DNA of 64,000 bases from Effrenium voratum. Lineage: Eukaryota; Sar; Dinophyceae; Suessiales; Symbiodiniaceae. The DNA lies in the NCBI GenBank assembly GCA_963377175.1, contig CAUJNA010003057.1, forward strand, positions 651,501-715,500, in the 5' to 3' direction. Below the pieces are notes generated by a model. It saw only the letters and a program-made list of their open reading frames with translations. It did not search any database and was not told where the DNA came from. Below, in pieces: positions 24,226 to 34,419 of the stretch (position 1 is its first letter; each line of letters begins with the position of its first letter). A program made the position numbers and the translations under genes.

Positions 24226-24327
24226 GACACTGCGCGTGGAGCTGAGGAAGTCGAACGCGAAGAGATGGAGTCGGCTTCCGACTGTGCGGAACCGGGCCCT
24301 CGCCACCTTCAAGGGCAGCCAACATAA
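24226..24327 (+). CDS. Candidate terminal exon, acidic
   Basis: After TTGCGAG|GAC the frame reads DTARGAEEVEREEMESASD and ends TAA after 33 codons. GC-rich and charged, unlike its flanks. Another + frame across it is also open, so this is tentative. Confidence 0.22.
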   Translation, partial: DTARGAEEVEREEMESASDCAEPGPRHLQGQPT

Positions 24328-24676
24328 GGTTATTGAATCCCTTCCCCCCGACAAAGTGCCTCCCCGCTAATAAACACAAATCCCCGTGTTTGTGGTGTCC
24401 TATTCGTTTTTCCAAAAAGCGGTGCTTGGTGGCTGATGCCAGCGGGCCCCCTAATAAGACTGGAAGAGAGGTCGGTGGGAGAGATCGTGAGTTTGCGAAT
24501 GATTTCAAGTTGGATCGTTCTGATTTAGTATTCGGGCTCAGCAGCTTGGAACAACTTTTTGTTTAATTAAGCGGACCTTTATTCTTAGGGGGAAGGGATC
24601 AACCAATGGCTTTCGCAACTTGAACCTCACCCGACCTCTGGTCTGAGCGTTGACCCGGGACCCCCTAGAATATACC

Positions 24677-24903
24677 TACCGTAGGTGGACGATTTAATCA
24701 AACCCTTACAACTGTAACGCCCCCCCTTGAACCCCAATTTCAATGTGATTGGTCGTTTTGAGGGTCGGGCTGGGTGGACGAATTAAATCAAACCCCGATG
24801 ACATGAAAAGCGCTTGTGTTTAGTGTAACATTGACATTGGGGGGTACGGGGGGGGGGGTGCGCCGCAACTGTTGGCGGTTTGATTAATTTGTCCATCTAC
24901 TGT
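24677..24903. mobile_element. TIR family 3, copy 1 (about 227 bp)
   Basis: Left end TACCGTAGGTGGACGATTTA, then ATCAAACC. Right end GGTTTGATTAATTTGTCCAT, then CTACTGT. The two ends are imperfect inverted repeats of about 27 bp. An internal GGTGGACGAATTAAATCAAA repeats the left end. Noncoding, MITE-like. Confidence 0.8.
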
Positions 24904-24937
24904 CTGGACAGGTAGTTTTTCATTGTTTTTGGTCTTG

Positions 24938-25257
24938 GCAAGATGAAAGTATGTCTTCTCCTAGAAAGATGAAGCAAATTGTCTTACGCGTGCATCAGCA
25001 GACGCTATCTTTTCACGAACTTCATGCACGTGGACATTGCGCAGCAGACGGTTGCCGAGAGCGACATGGCGCACGCACGGATTTGCGCAATGCAACTGAC
25101 TAGAAGACATTCTTTCAACTTGCTAAGACAAAAGCAATGGAGAAACGCGAAAGACAAGCATATTTTTCTGAGAGTGAAGTGAGGACATTGCGCGGCAGAT
25201 GGCTTTGCACGAAAGACAAGCAGATGTTTCTAGAAGAAGACATACTTTCATCTTGCC
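24938..25257. repeat. Inverted repeat arms, about 45 bp
   Basis: CAAGATGAAAGTATGTCTTC with TCCTAGAAAGATGAAG (from 24939) is complementary to AAGACATACTTTCATCTTG with its preceding TTCTAGAAG (to 25257). Between them are two diverged direct repeats with GGACATTGCGC.GCAGA (about 25031 and 25184). Confidence 0.65.
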
Positions 25258-25640
25258 CAGTTCCTAATCCCCGGTTGTTCAAATTACTCGAGTTTTTCCA
25301 GTTCCTAATTGCTGTCCCAGTTCCTTTCCAGTTCCTTTCCAGTTCCTTTTCCAGTTCCTTTTCCAGTTCCTAATTGGGATTTGCTGTGTTTTCTCAGTCA
25401 TCCCAAGTTGCTTAAAATAAAAAAGAAACAAATACTCTTTTCTTTTTCTTTAAATGAAATCATGATCAAGCAGCAATTGCTGAGAAAACACAACAAATCC
25501 TAATTAGGAACTGGAAAAGGAACTGGAAAAGGAACTGGAAAGGAACTGGAAAGGAACTGGAAAGGAACTGGGACAGCGATTAGGAACTGGAAAAACTCGA
25601 GGAATTCGAACACCCGGGGATTAGGAACTGGAAAAACTCG
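25257..25640. repeat. Large imperfect palindrome of TTCCAGTTCC units
   Basis: The left arm (25257-25397) is a tandem of CCTTTTCCAGTT. The right arm (25478-25640) is its reverse complement, GGAACTGGAAAA. Both end in TTGCTGTGTTTTCTCAG / CTGAGAAAACACAACAAA next to an 80-bp AT-rich centre. Units are 10-12 bp. Confidence 0.85.
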
Positions 25641-25814
25641 GAATTTGACCACCCGCAGGTTTGGAACTGGAAAACTCAAGCACCTGCGGATTAGGAAGTG
25701 CAAAAGCTCGAGGAAAGCCGCGCAGATTTCAACAGACGCCTCTTTCAAAATGAACGTGCGCAGGGTCAACTAGCATGTGCGTAGCCACCAATTCTGGAAC
25801 CGAAGCGCTAGCCG

Positions 25815-26040
25815 TACCGTAGGTGGACGATTTAATCAAACCCTTACAACTGTAACGCCCCCCCTTGAACCCCAATTTCAATGTGATTGGTCGTTTTGAG
25901 GGTCGGGCTGGGTGGACGAATTAAATCAAACCCCGATGACATGAAAAGCGCTTGTGTTTAGTGTAACATTGACATTGGGGGGTACGGGGGGGGGGTGCGC
26001 CGCAACTGTTGGCGGTTTGATTAATTTGTCCATCTACTGT
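25815..26040. mobile_element. TIR family 3, copy 2 (226 bp)
   Basis: Same orientation as the copy at 24677-24903 and nearly identical throughout, apart from the length of the poly(G). The pair brackets the 25.26-25.64 kb palindrome, like a compound element. Confidence 0.8.
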
Positions 26041-26362
26041 AGGTCTTCCATTCGGTCACTTTTGGGGGCTCTGGCACTATTTTTGCTCGTTTCAGATTTT
26101 GAGCGGGAAAGGCATGAAATGAGCGGACACCTTGATTTGGCAAGTGTACTCCCGGAGTCAGGCTTCATTTCTTGTTTTAATGTAGACATACCCGTGTGGT
26201 CCGGTGGTATGCAAGAGCACCATTTGATTCGATTTGAATTATATGCTTGGGTCCTGACACCATGTGCGGATAAGCTGATATTCGGGTGGGTCTTGAAATA
26301 GGGGACCCTAAGAACGGGTTGTTTTCTTGCGGTTTTCTTCTGTAACCACCCAAAAGGCGGTT

Positions 26363-26535
26363 TCGCACACACACATACACAGCACACACAACACACACAC
26401 CACACACAGCACACACAGCACACACACACACATCCCACACACACAACCCCCAAAACACACCACACACACACACAACACACCCACCTCACACACACACACA
26501 CAACACACACACACAACACACACACACACGCACAC
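26363..26535. repeat. Interrupted (CA)n tract
   Basis: ACACAC runs broken by CC, GC and AA, about 170 bp. Confidence 0.92.
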
Positions 26536-27034
26536 AGAAACCCATTTACTACATTCCTGTATCGACATGTTGTTTTTTGCCTACATGTTGTCTCATGCGT
26601 GCTCAACACCCCAGATAGGCTGTTTTGCGCAAAGGACGTACCACCAGTCCCCTGGAACATACCCCTTAAGGAGAAGCCACAAATGAAGCGTGACTTAGGG
26701 GTTAAATGTGGCCTAACTGTCATATCTATTGGGTTGATCTGGGACCCGGGACGCCTTTGATTTTCCCATGAGCCGCAGCCAAAATCCGGGTAGACATGAA
26801 GGTTAGCAAGCGGCCCGGCCAGAAGTAGGCGCGGCCACCTTTTCATTTCCTTAGGATTTGGGTAAATGGCTGTGGGTCGAAACCAAATGGTACCATTTTG
26901 GGGTGCACCACCTATTTTAGTCTATAGTGGGGATTGAATCGGATGGTCACTGGGGGTATGATTTGGATTTTGACCCATGGCCATTTGCAGACCGATCCGT
27001 TTTGATCGAGACTCCCATGCTCCGACTCGCTGAG

Positions 27035-27089
27035 GCCCACCATGCACCCCACGGAGCTGGATGCCGAGATGGAGCCAAGCGCTCGGTGA
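27035..27089 (+). CDS. Candidate short terminal exon
   Basis: CGCTGAG|G is followed by PTMHPTELDAEMEPSAR and TGA. Acidic and GC-rich, but very short. A competing + frame reads through a Lys/Arg-rich stretch (KRSVKKRKSKRTGRS). Confidence 0.2.
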
Positions 27090-27546
27090 AGAAACGAAAA
27101 TCGAAAAGGACGGGCCGTAGCATGGCTTGTCAAAATAGGCATGTGGACATCCCAAAATGGTTTTCTCTTTGGTTCCTAAGAAGGGCCCCGCACAAAAAAC
27201 AAAAACATGCAGTGGAAGGGGGTTGTTCAAAAAAGCGTTTGGAAGGTGTTGGATCTTATGGGCCATGTTGACTGTGAATTTGAATTGGGAGCGTCCTCAA
27301 AAGTCATTGCGGGACATATATCGCCTGAATGATGTCCACAGGTCCGGGACCCATTCCAACTCATAGATGTATTGAAGGTGTGTTGGTTGTGTTGTGGTTT
27401 TTCCACTTGATTCTGAAGTAGACACGGTAGTGAGTGCTATGTTAACATGAGTTCGCACCCAAGCACAACACTATGCCCATATATTATATATCATATTTTT
27501 TGGGGTACAGTTGTTTCGAATCAAATTCCCAAGATGCTACTTGCAG

Positions 27547-27669
27547 AATGGAAGGCATCGTGTCTACATTGCTGCCATTCCACGCCTCAAGGCTGGCAAA
27601 TGCGCCCGGCTCGCGGCGATCCACGTCCTGGTACCTCCAGGACGGCGAGCAGTGGGTTCGTGTGTTGAG
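27547..27669 (+). CDS. Candidate exon, frame uncertain
   Basis: After CTTGCAG a GC-rich block is open in two + frames. One gives RRSTSWYLQDGEQWVRVLR. The other gives NGRHRVYIAAIPRLKAGK then CARLAAIHVLVPPG. Both look protein-like, which shows the limit of reading by eye; no family recognised. Confidence 0.22.
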
Positions 27670-27689
27670 GACACATAAGAATCTCGAGC

Positions 27690-29410
27690 CAAACATCCGT
27701 TGTGTCGGTTAGAAATTTGCCATATAGTCCGGTTTTTGGACCTCAAGTCAAAAGGTCATGAGGTTTCCTTCAGTAGGGGTTATGTCCTATGCACCGAGCA
27801 AGTGGATTCAGAATATGATTGGGTTGCCTGCCATCTTCAATGATCTAGCAGCAGAGTTCTCAGCCTGGAAAAACTCATCCAATGGTTGATGTTTTTTCTT
27901 CAATACTCCAAAACGGGCTTCCCTTGAAAGGAGACACGCCCTAAGCTGAACTGGTCCAGTGCCAGGACAGGCCAGAGCCGCAGAAGGAGGCGGGTTGAAT
28001 GGAGATTGGAGGGGCTGGCCCTTTCGGGGGTTTCAAAGGGGCACTTCAGTTCATTTCTATAATCGCTCAAGGGGCGCGAGGATTTGATTCAGGGAGTATG
28101 CAGTAGGATTGGTCAACGCGTTTTGAACGCCTAAGTCGAGCCGTCAGAGGTAATTCTCCGGAAGTGGTTGCAAGTCTGAGCACAGGTCACATTGTGTATT
28201 CCTCCGGTTCACAGCAAATCAGCCTTTTTGGTTTTAATGGGTGGTGCCTTTGGTTGCCTACTTCAATTCGTCACCTCGCCTGCTAAGGCGCATCCAGGCA
28301 CCGGTCGATGGGTGAGAAAGCCTCCCAATTTCGCAAGAATCATGCCTGGTCGCAACATGTGTAGTTATTTCCCCCAAAAGAAAACCAGCATGGTTTGCAT
28401 CCAGAAATCCAATGTCCCTGTTGTGCATTGGCAATAGATTCCATGTTTGTTTCGTAAGTTCACTGAGCAAACTCCATCGTCATGGAAAAACTACCCGGAA
28501 GAAAAAGAACAAAAACTGCCTGGAATCTCCTTCCGACCCTTCGCAACTGGTGCCACCCCAATTCTTTTAAGTAACCCCCATTTAAGGCTCGTGGAGACCC
28601 CAGCCAACTCCAATCCTTTTCCGACCGAACTGATCTCGAATCTTGAGGTCATCCGCCTGGAAAACGAGCTGATGACTTCGGCAGGGCCTGTACCCAGGCT
28701 TGCACGGGAGATTTGTCGATTCCTTTCTCTTTCTTTGAGGGTTATGGGCCTCGGGGATTTGCCCATGACGTGTCTCTTTTTGAGACTCGCCGCCCCTTTT
28801 GAGATTGAGCCAGCAGCAAATCACCCATTTCAATGTTTGTCACAATAGGCTACCCCAAGAAAAGCCAGTTTTTTCTTTGGACTTCCCTTGTTGGAACGTA
28901 TTTGGTGGAGGCTCGGTAACCCATATTCAAGCGCAAACCATTGGGGTTTGCCCGGGCCCATTCCGGATGTTCAGTCAGGAAAGAGTGCGCCAACCTGAGT
29001 GAAGGGATCCATGAGACTCCATTTCCCGCCAGTGTCTTGGGGGGAAAGAGAAGGGAGGGAAGAATGCTTCTTTTGAGTGATTCTTCATTCCCTTGTGTTT
29101 AGCTTAAACGTTATGAACACAACAATGCTTCAGAATCCCATCCTCGAAGTTGTCATAGCTGTGAGTGGTTTTCAGGAAACTTACCTACAGTCACCGCAGG
29201 GTAAGCCGTTCTGCTCCTTGGAGCACGCTCCAACGCACCCGGAAACATGATTTTGGGGGGCTGAAAAGCGATTTCGAAGGGCACCCAAGTCTCGGACCCT
29301 TTGGCCGTGAGCTTCCTGCTGTTGAGGTTTATACGAAGTTTTTTCTTTGTTCTTTTCGAGCTATCCATTTTTGAGCAGGTCCGATGGGTAACCTTTTCTG
29401 GTCGCCTGTC
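27690..29410. other. No firmly supported gene
   Basis: A 133-codon + frame (28447-28848), with TELISNLEVIRLENELMTSA in it, is the best candidate. It lacks splice bounds or a known motif. Confidence 0.3.
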
Positions 29411-29414
29411 TCCA

Positions 29415-29712
29415 GTCACTGCATTTGATAGCTTCTGCTGCGAGCGGCTTAGGTGTCCTGGCGCTGTCCTCTTGAAGCGTGTGCGTGCGCCATGGGAAGC
29501 CAAGAGCAAAGCACTCTAAAGCCATACGTAAACATGTTGTCTCTCTGAGCGTCGGCCGGTCTGTAGCTCGTGACTTCCGTCTGCGTGGACAGCGCGCGCG
29601 CGCGAATTTGCACCGAGCCGATCCGCGTGTCTGTCACTGCGCTTGATAGCTTTGCTGCGGGCTGCTTTGGTGTCTCGTTGCCGTCCTTGTCCTTTTGACG
29701 CGTGCGTGCGTT
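29415..29712 (+). repeat. Direct repeat pair, about 220 bp apart
   Basis: TTTGATAGCTTCTGCTGCGAG...CTTAGGTGTC with GCGTGTGCGTGCG recurs as CTTGATAGCTTTGCTGCGGG...CTTTGGTGTC with GCGTGCGTGCG. Confidence 0.6.
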
Positions 29713-29889
29713 TTCTTGCGCTTCGCCAGACAGGCAGTGTCGCATGGCGCCACAAAGGAGTAAATGCAGAGGCATCGGGACATCTTCCGTGACCATGTCT
29801 CTCCCACGTTTGACAGGTGGGAACCGCCCTGCGGAGTCGGGGCCTCAAAAGCTGATCTGCGTACGTGATTTTCGTGACAGGCTTATCTC

Positions 29890-32115
29890 CATAGTGTGCC
29901 TGTCTTCAGAAATTGTTCCTCGTGTGGTTGTTTCTCCTTGCCAGTCAGCGCCACACGGATTCCCAATTTGGGATTTCCTATCAAACATGAAATGAGAAAG
30001 CCAGAGGGCAAGCCACCAAACCCCCACTGTCAACACATTTGCATAAAGGGGGGGGGCGTCTATTGGCAAGTTGGACGACACCCATTCACGTCCCCGAAAT
30101 CTACTTGCTCGCGTGCCCCATCCCACGTTTGTACTTGTCCATACTAGTCCTACCCGAGGTTCCTTGCTGACAATGGCCATTTAGAATCCACCGGGTGATG
30201 CTTGTGGTGCAAGAATGTGAAGGTGCAGAGTAAAGACTTGAAAGCTCAAACGCCCAAAGTCATGTCAATACAAAATGAACCCAAACTACTTGAGCCCAAA
30301 CGAGCCCAAACGAGCCCGACAAATGCCGGGCCATGCACCACAGGCCGGGCGCATGCCCCTCGCGGGCCATCCGGCAGATGCGGTGCGGAGGACGGCGGAC
30401 GCAGCCACAGAGGCGGGGCAATGAGGCAGATGGGAGCTGCCAAAGAACTAATCCAGAACCATGTGGTGACATGTCAAGGCATGGCTGGTCCTTGGTAGAG
30501 CCGAATCGCTCCTCAGGTCTTTTGAAAAAGCGTTAACTTATCCATCAAACCCGCAAAGTCTTATTGTCTCGGGGCGGCGGAAACTCGCTCAGAAGATTGG
30601 GAAGCAACACTATGGGGAGCCCCTTGTTTTGACATAGTCAAGCATTTGATGTTTGATAGGATAGGGTGCCCGTCCCCAGAAATTGTTCCTCGCGTGGTTG
30701 CTTCTCCTTGTTTTCATCGCCATGCAAGAGGGGAATTCCAATTTTGGATTTTCTATGAAAATGAAATCCTAAAGCCAAAAGGCAAGAGACCAAACCCCCA
30801 CTGTCAAAACATTCGCATACAGGGGCCGGGGCGTTTGTTGGCAAGTTGGACGATACCCATTCGCGTCCCCGAAATCTACTTGCTCGCGTGCCCCATGTCA
30901 AAGTTCTACCCGAGGTTCCTTGCTGACAATGGCCATTTAGAATCCACTGGGTGATGCTTGAGGTGCAAGAATGTGAAGGTGCAGAGTAAAGACTTGAAAC
31001 CTCAAACGCCCATGGCAAAACAAAATGAACCCAAACTACTTGAAACAAATGCTGGGCAATGCACCACAGGCCGGGCGCATGCCCCTCGCGGGCCATCCGG
31101 CAGATGCGGTGCGGAGGACGGCGGACGCAGCCACAGAGGCGGGGCAATGAGGTAGATGGGAACTGCCTATGTGTACCGTGCCATGGAGATGCAAGTCACA
31201 AGCATCATGGGGCTTGGGGGGGAGGAAGGGGAGGGGGAGGGCGCCCAAATAAGCCCCAAATAAGGCCTTATTAGGGGCTTAATATGGGCTTAAAGGGGCT
31301 CCCTCCCCCTCCCCTCCTCCCCAGCCCCCATGAAAGCATGAAGAAAATGGGGCTAGGGCCTGCGATAGGGAAGTCTTGGTTTCCTTGCCGCCAAATTTGT
31401 GTCGCAAGAAATATCATCCAGACTGGTCCTTGGTAGAGCCGAAGGGCCTTTTGAAAAAGTGATTAATTCTTCCGTTTGCTTTTCCACGGAATCTGCAAAT
31501 GGGTAAGAGCGTTGGCTTTGTGGGGCGGACACTCGCTCGGAAGATTGGGGCGCAAAGCGTTTCGACACAAGCAGGAATGGGTGCCCGTCCCCAGAAATTG
31601 TTCCTCGTGTGGTTGTTTTCTTTTTGCCTGTCAGCGCCATGCAAGATGGGATTTCTCAATTTGCGCATTTCCTGTGAGAAATGAAGCCAGCAAGGCGGAA
31701 GGCAAGAGAACCAATCCCCCCTGTCAAAACATTCGCAAAAAGGGGGGTCTGTTTGGCAAGTTGGACGGACTGCACCCATTGACGTCTCCGAATCCTGCTT
31801 GCTCGCGTGCCCCATCCCACGTTTGTATTGGTCCTACGTGTGTCACCCGCAGAGTGCAGACTCAGCGCGTGCATGTTGATTTGCTGGCTGGCGACGCTTG
31901 CGATCGTGCGGCATAGGCTTGGCCCTCGGGTTTGCTTTGGGTTGCGCATGGTTTTACATCCTTTTGATTTTGGGGGTTTGGGTTCGAGTTCAGCAGTGAC
32001 CTGGCTGAGAACCTGCCACGACACGGGCCAGGCCGGGCGCATGCCCCTCACGGGCCATTGGGCAGATGCGGCGCGGACAGCAGATGCTGCCACAGAGGCG
32101 GGGAGATGTGCCCAT
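29890..32115 (+). repeat. Three diverged direct repeats, about 0.7-0.9 kb each
   Basis: Unit bodies start near 29905, 30665 and 31579 with CCCCAGAAATTGTTCCTCG. They share GGCAAGTTGGACGA, ACTTGCTCGCGTGCCCCAT and a GC-rich block ending in CACAGAGGCGGGG. A leading segment, CTGGTCCTTGGTAGAGCCGA, is at about 30485 and 31422. Each GC-rich block (30362-30430, 31085-31150, 32045-32105) is a decayed copy of the exon candidate at 33041-33124. Confidence 0.8.
31207..31331. repeat. Purine-rich hairpin with nested palindrome
   Basis: The left arm, ATGGGGCTTGGGGGGGAGGA and on to 31241, is the reverse complement of 31301-31331. The loop holds a 30-bp near-perfect palindrome, AAGCCCCAAATAAGG / CCTTATTAGGGGCTT (31251-31280). 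Confidence 0.8.
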
Positions 32116-32766
32116 GTGGATGGGGAACTAGGGATGTGTTAAAATAATGTTTGTGGGAAATAAATTGGTTTTCCTGCTTCCTGGCACATGGTTTTGGACA
32201 CATCATGGCTGGACCATTGGGAAGTTGTTCGTAGTGGATAGGGCTGGCCACCGGGGATGATCAAGAGCATCCCTTCTAACGCACCACTTTGGTATCACAC
32301 GTCGTTTCCCAGAATGACTTGTGGTATGTCGAGGCGTTGATCCTTGTAGAACTGGATCGCTCTTCTGGTTGAAAACGTTTTTTTTTGGGGGTTGACGGAA
32401 GGTTATTTTTGAAATTATGTGTTGTGAATTCGCATTCGCACTGGGAAGACCCACTCAGAGAAGTGGACACCGCGTGAAAACACTTCTAGGGGGAACTTCT
32501 CTTGTCGCAAATAACGTGATCACGTATACCTTGAAGAGCATTTGCATACCCCGGAAGATACTTGCTTCCTTTGACTCGTGCCTCCTTGGTCGACCCCACT
32601 TGTTGGCGAGGCGCATCAAGCTTATGAAAAGCACTAAGCACACTCGCTTAAGAGCACCCTCCACGCTGTGGGCGTGCGATTGCTTCTGCGCTTTTGTTGC
32701 GACATGATCCTCGTGAACTGAGGAATGCGAGAAAAGCAGTGCCTCCGGGGAGACACCAGGGAGAAG

Positions 32767-32796
32767 CGCAAGGGCCTCGCTTGCGAGGCCCTTGCG
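32767..32796. repeat. Perfect 13-bp stem, 4-nt loop
   Basis: CGCAAGGGCCTCG, CTTG, CGAGGCCCTTGCG. A perfect inverted repeat without a following T run in either direction. Confidence 0.85.
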
Positions 32797-33040
32797 AAAG
32801 CGAGGTTTCTGTGTGAACAACAAAAGCTCCCAGCGGTTTGGAAACTGAGTACACCTAGGTCGAACATCCATGAAGATGCCCATTCTGAATGCAGCTTCCA
32901 ATGAGGTTCAAGACGCAGGAAGGTGTAAGGCGCAGGATTACTCTCGAAAGTTCACTTTGAAAGTTCACTGTCAAGATGCACTTCCGTGCCTCAAGTCAGA
33001 CATGTCACAACGCGCGAAGCCCGCGGCTAATACTCCCAAG

Positions 33041-33124
33041 GCACATCCGCCAAATGCGGAGCTTGCAGGCGGGGCTCGAGCAGAGGACGGCAGACGTGGC
33101 GACGGAGGCAGGGAACGAGACAAG
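33041..33124 (+). CDS. Candidate exon, coiled-coil-like
   Basis: Acceptor CCCAAG|GC and donor ACAAG|GTGCC bound 27 codons: HIRQMRSLQAGLEQRTADVA then TEAGNET. The product is helix-like and free of stops. Three upstream repeats (29.9-32.1 kb) carry frameshifted copies of this block (RRTADAATEAG), so an ancestral exon seems to have been tandemly copied and only this one kept its frame. Gene identity unknown. Confidence 0.4.
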
Positions 33125-33129
33125 GTGCC

Positions 33130-34005
33130 TAGTGGGCTTGTCTTAGCACCCAAAAATGGTTAGTTTTTTGTTGGTTCCCCGTTAGAACCAACTAAATAGA
33201 TCCAAAATGGCTAAGACGTTCAAAAGGGAACTCACGTAAATGATGTCCGCCAAAGGGTCTGGGACTTGTTAACATTGACATGCAAATGACGCCGGAAGCA
33301 AGTGGATGCTACGCCGCGTTCTACCAAAGAGGCAGGTACTCCTTGAGATGGGAAGCCCTTCAGGTCCTTCAGTTCGGCTGTGTTTTGGTGAAGGCTAACC
33401 GACAGGGTTTGTTGACCTGATCGGGTGGGGGTGGAAGTGATGGTTGTTGAAACATGTCTCGTCAGTTGGCCGAGTTGCCGTTCGGGGCGACTCGTAATGA
33501 TGGGAAGCCTGGTAGGGAGCCGAGGAGGACACCGTCTCGAATGAGGAAGACAGAAAGAACCAATGCAAGATGATATGTGAGTGGTTCTGTTTTCTGAGGT
33601 TACCCTTTTGGAGTGGTGCTAAAGGGACACCAAAAGGAAACTCTATAGGGCAAGCAGATGTCACGGGCGAAGCAATTGCGAATGAATTGGCAGGCGTCCT
33701 TCTACTGGGCGCAAGTTAAATATCACCTGTTGGACCGTCCGCTTGCAAACGAGCATTTGGTGGGGTGATGCATAGAGGCCCAACACAAGGGCTGTGCTGT
33801 CAACAACAGCTACATGCTGTGACAGTGAATGTTGTATGTATGGTTCAAGCGGATGCTTGCAATATACCACGTGCAATCAGACACGTTTGTTGTTTGTGCA
33901 GAGAGGCAAAACATGCATTGATTCATTATCATGCCATGATTGATATTGTGCGCTTGCATGTCCTAAGGGCTGAATTAACTGTAAGGAAGCACTTTGAATC
34001 CCTTG
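33130..34005. other. No supported gene
   Basis: A 90-codon + frame (33765-34037) and a 71-codon - frame (33661-33876) overlap. Neither has a recognised motif. Confidence 0.4.
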
Positions 34006-34413
34006 TTAAACCTCCACAACTACACCTGGACACATAGGCACGTGGTCGGGCACACGTCGAGTTTGTGGCTCCCAGTAAGCGCCCTGTTCACCAATTATTT
34101 CATCGCAAATGAGAGCCTCGTCAATGGATTGAATCCCTGCAGACAATAGTTGTTCCTTGAACATTTTGAGCCAGAGAGCCTGAATGTGATCATGCAACTG
34201 CTGGTGACGAAAGCACAAGAGCAAGAGCCAGGGTTCATCTCCTGTCAACCCCTGCAATTGAACCAGGTTATACCCGGTGGATCGAAGGTATTTACCATCC
34301 TTCCTTTGATTGGATGGTTGTGATCCGCAACTCTGGGAGTCTACAATGAAACTGAACACCTGAAATATGCCCCCGACCCCAGTTTCTTTGACACGTGTTG
34401 GCCTGAAAGACAT
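34006..34413 (-). CDS. Uncharacterised open frame, 135 codons
   Basis: Protein-like composition, with YNLVQLQGLTGDEPWLLLL, HIQALWLKMFKEQLLSAG and IDEALICDEIIGEQGAYW. No repeats and no competing + frame. The start may be internal to an exon. It could be part of a transposon or a host exon on the - strand; I do not recognise it. Confidence 0.25.
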   Translation of the reverse strand: MSFRPTRVKETGVGGIFQVFSFIVDSQSCGSQPSNQRKDGKYLRSTGYNLVQLQGLTGDEPWLLLLCFRHQQLHDHIQALWLKMFKEQLLSAGIQSIDEALICDEIIGEQGAYWEPQTRRVPDHVPMCPGVVVEV

Positions 34414-34419
34414 CCAAAC

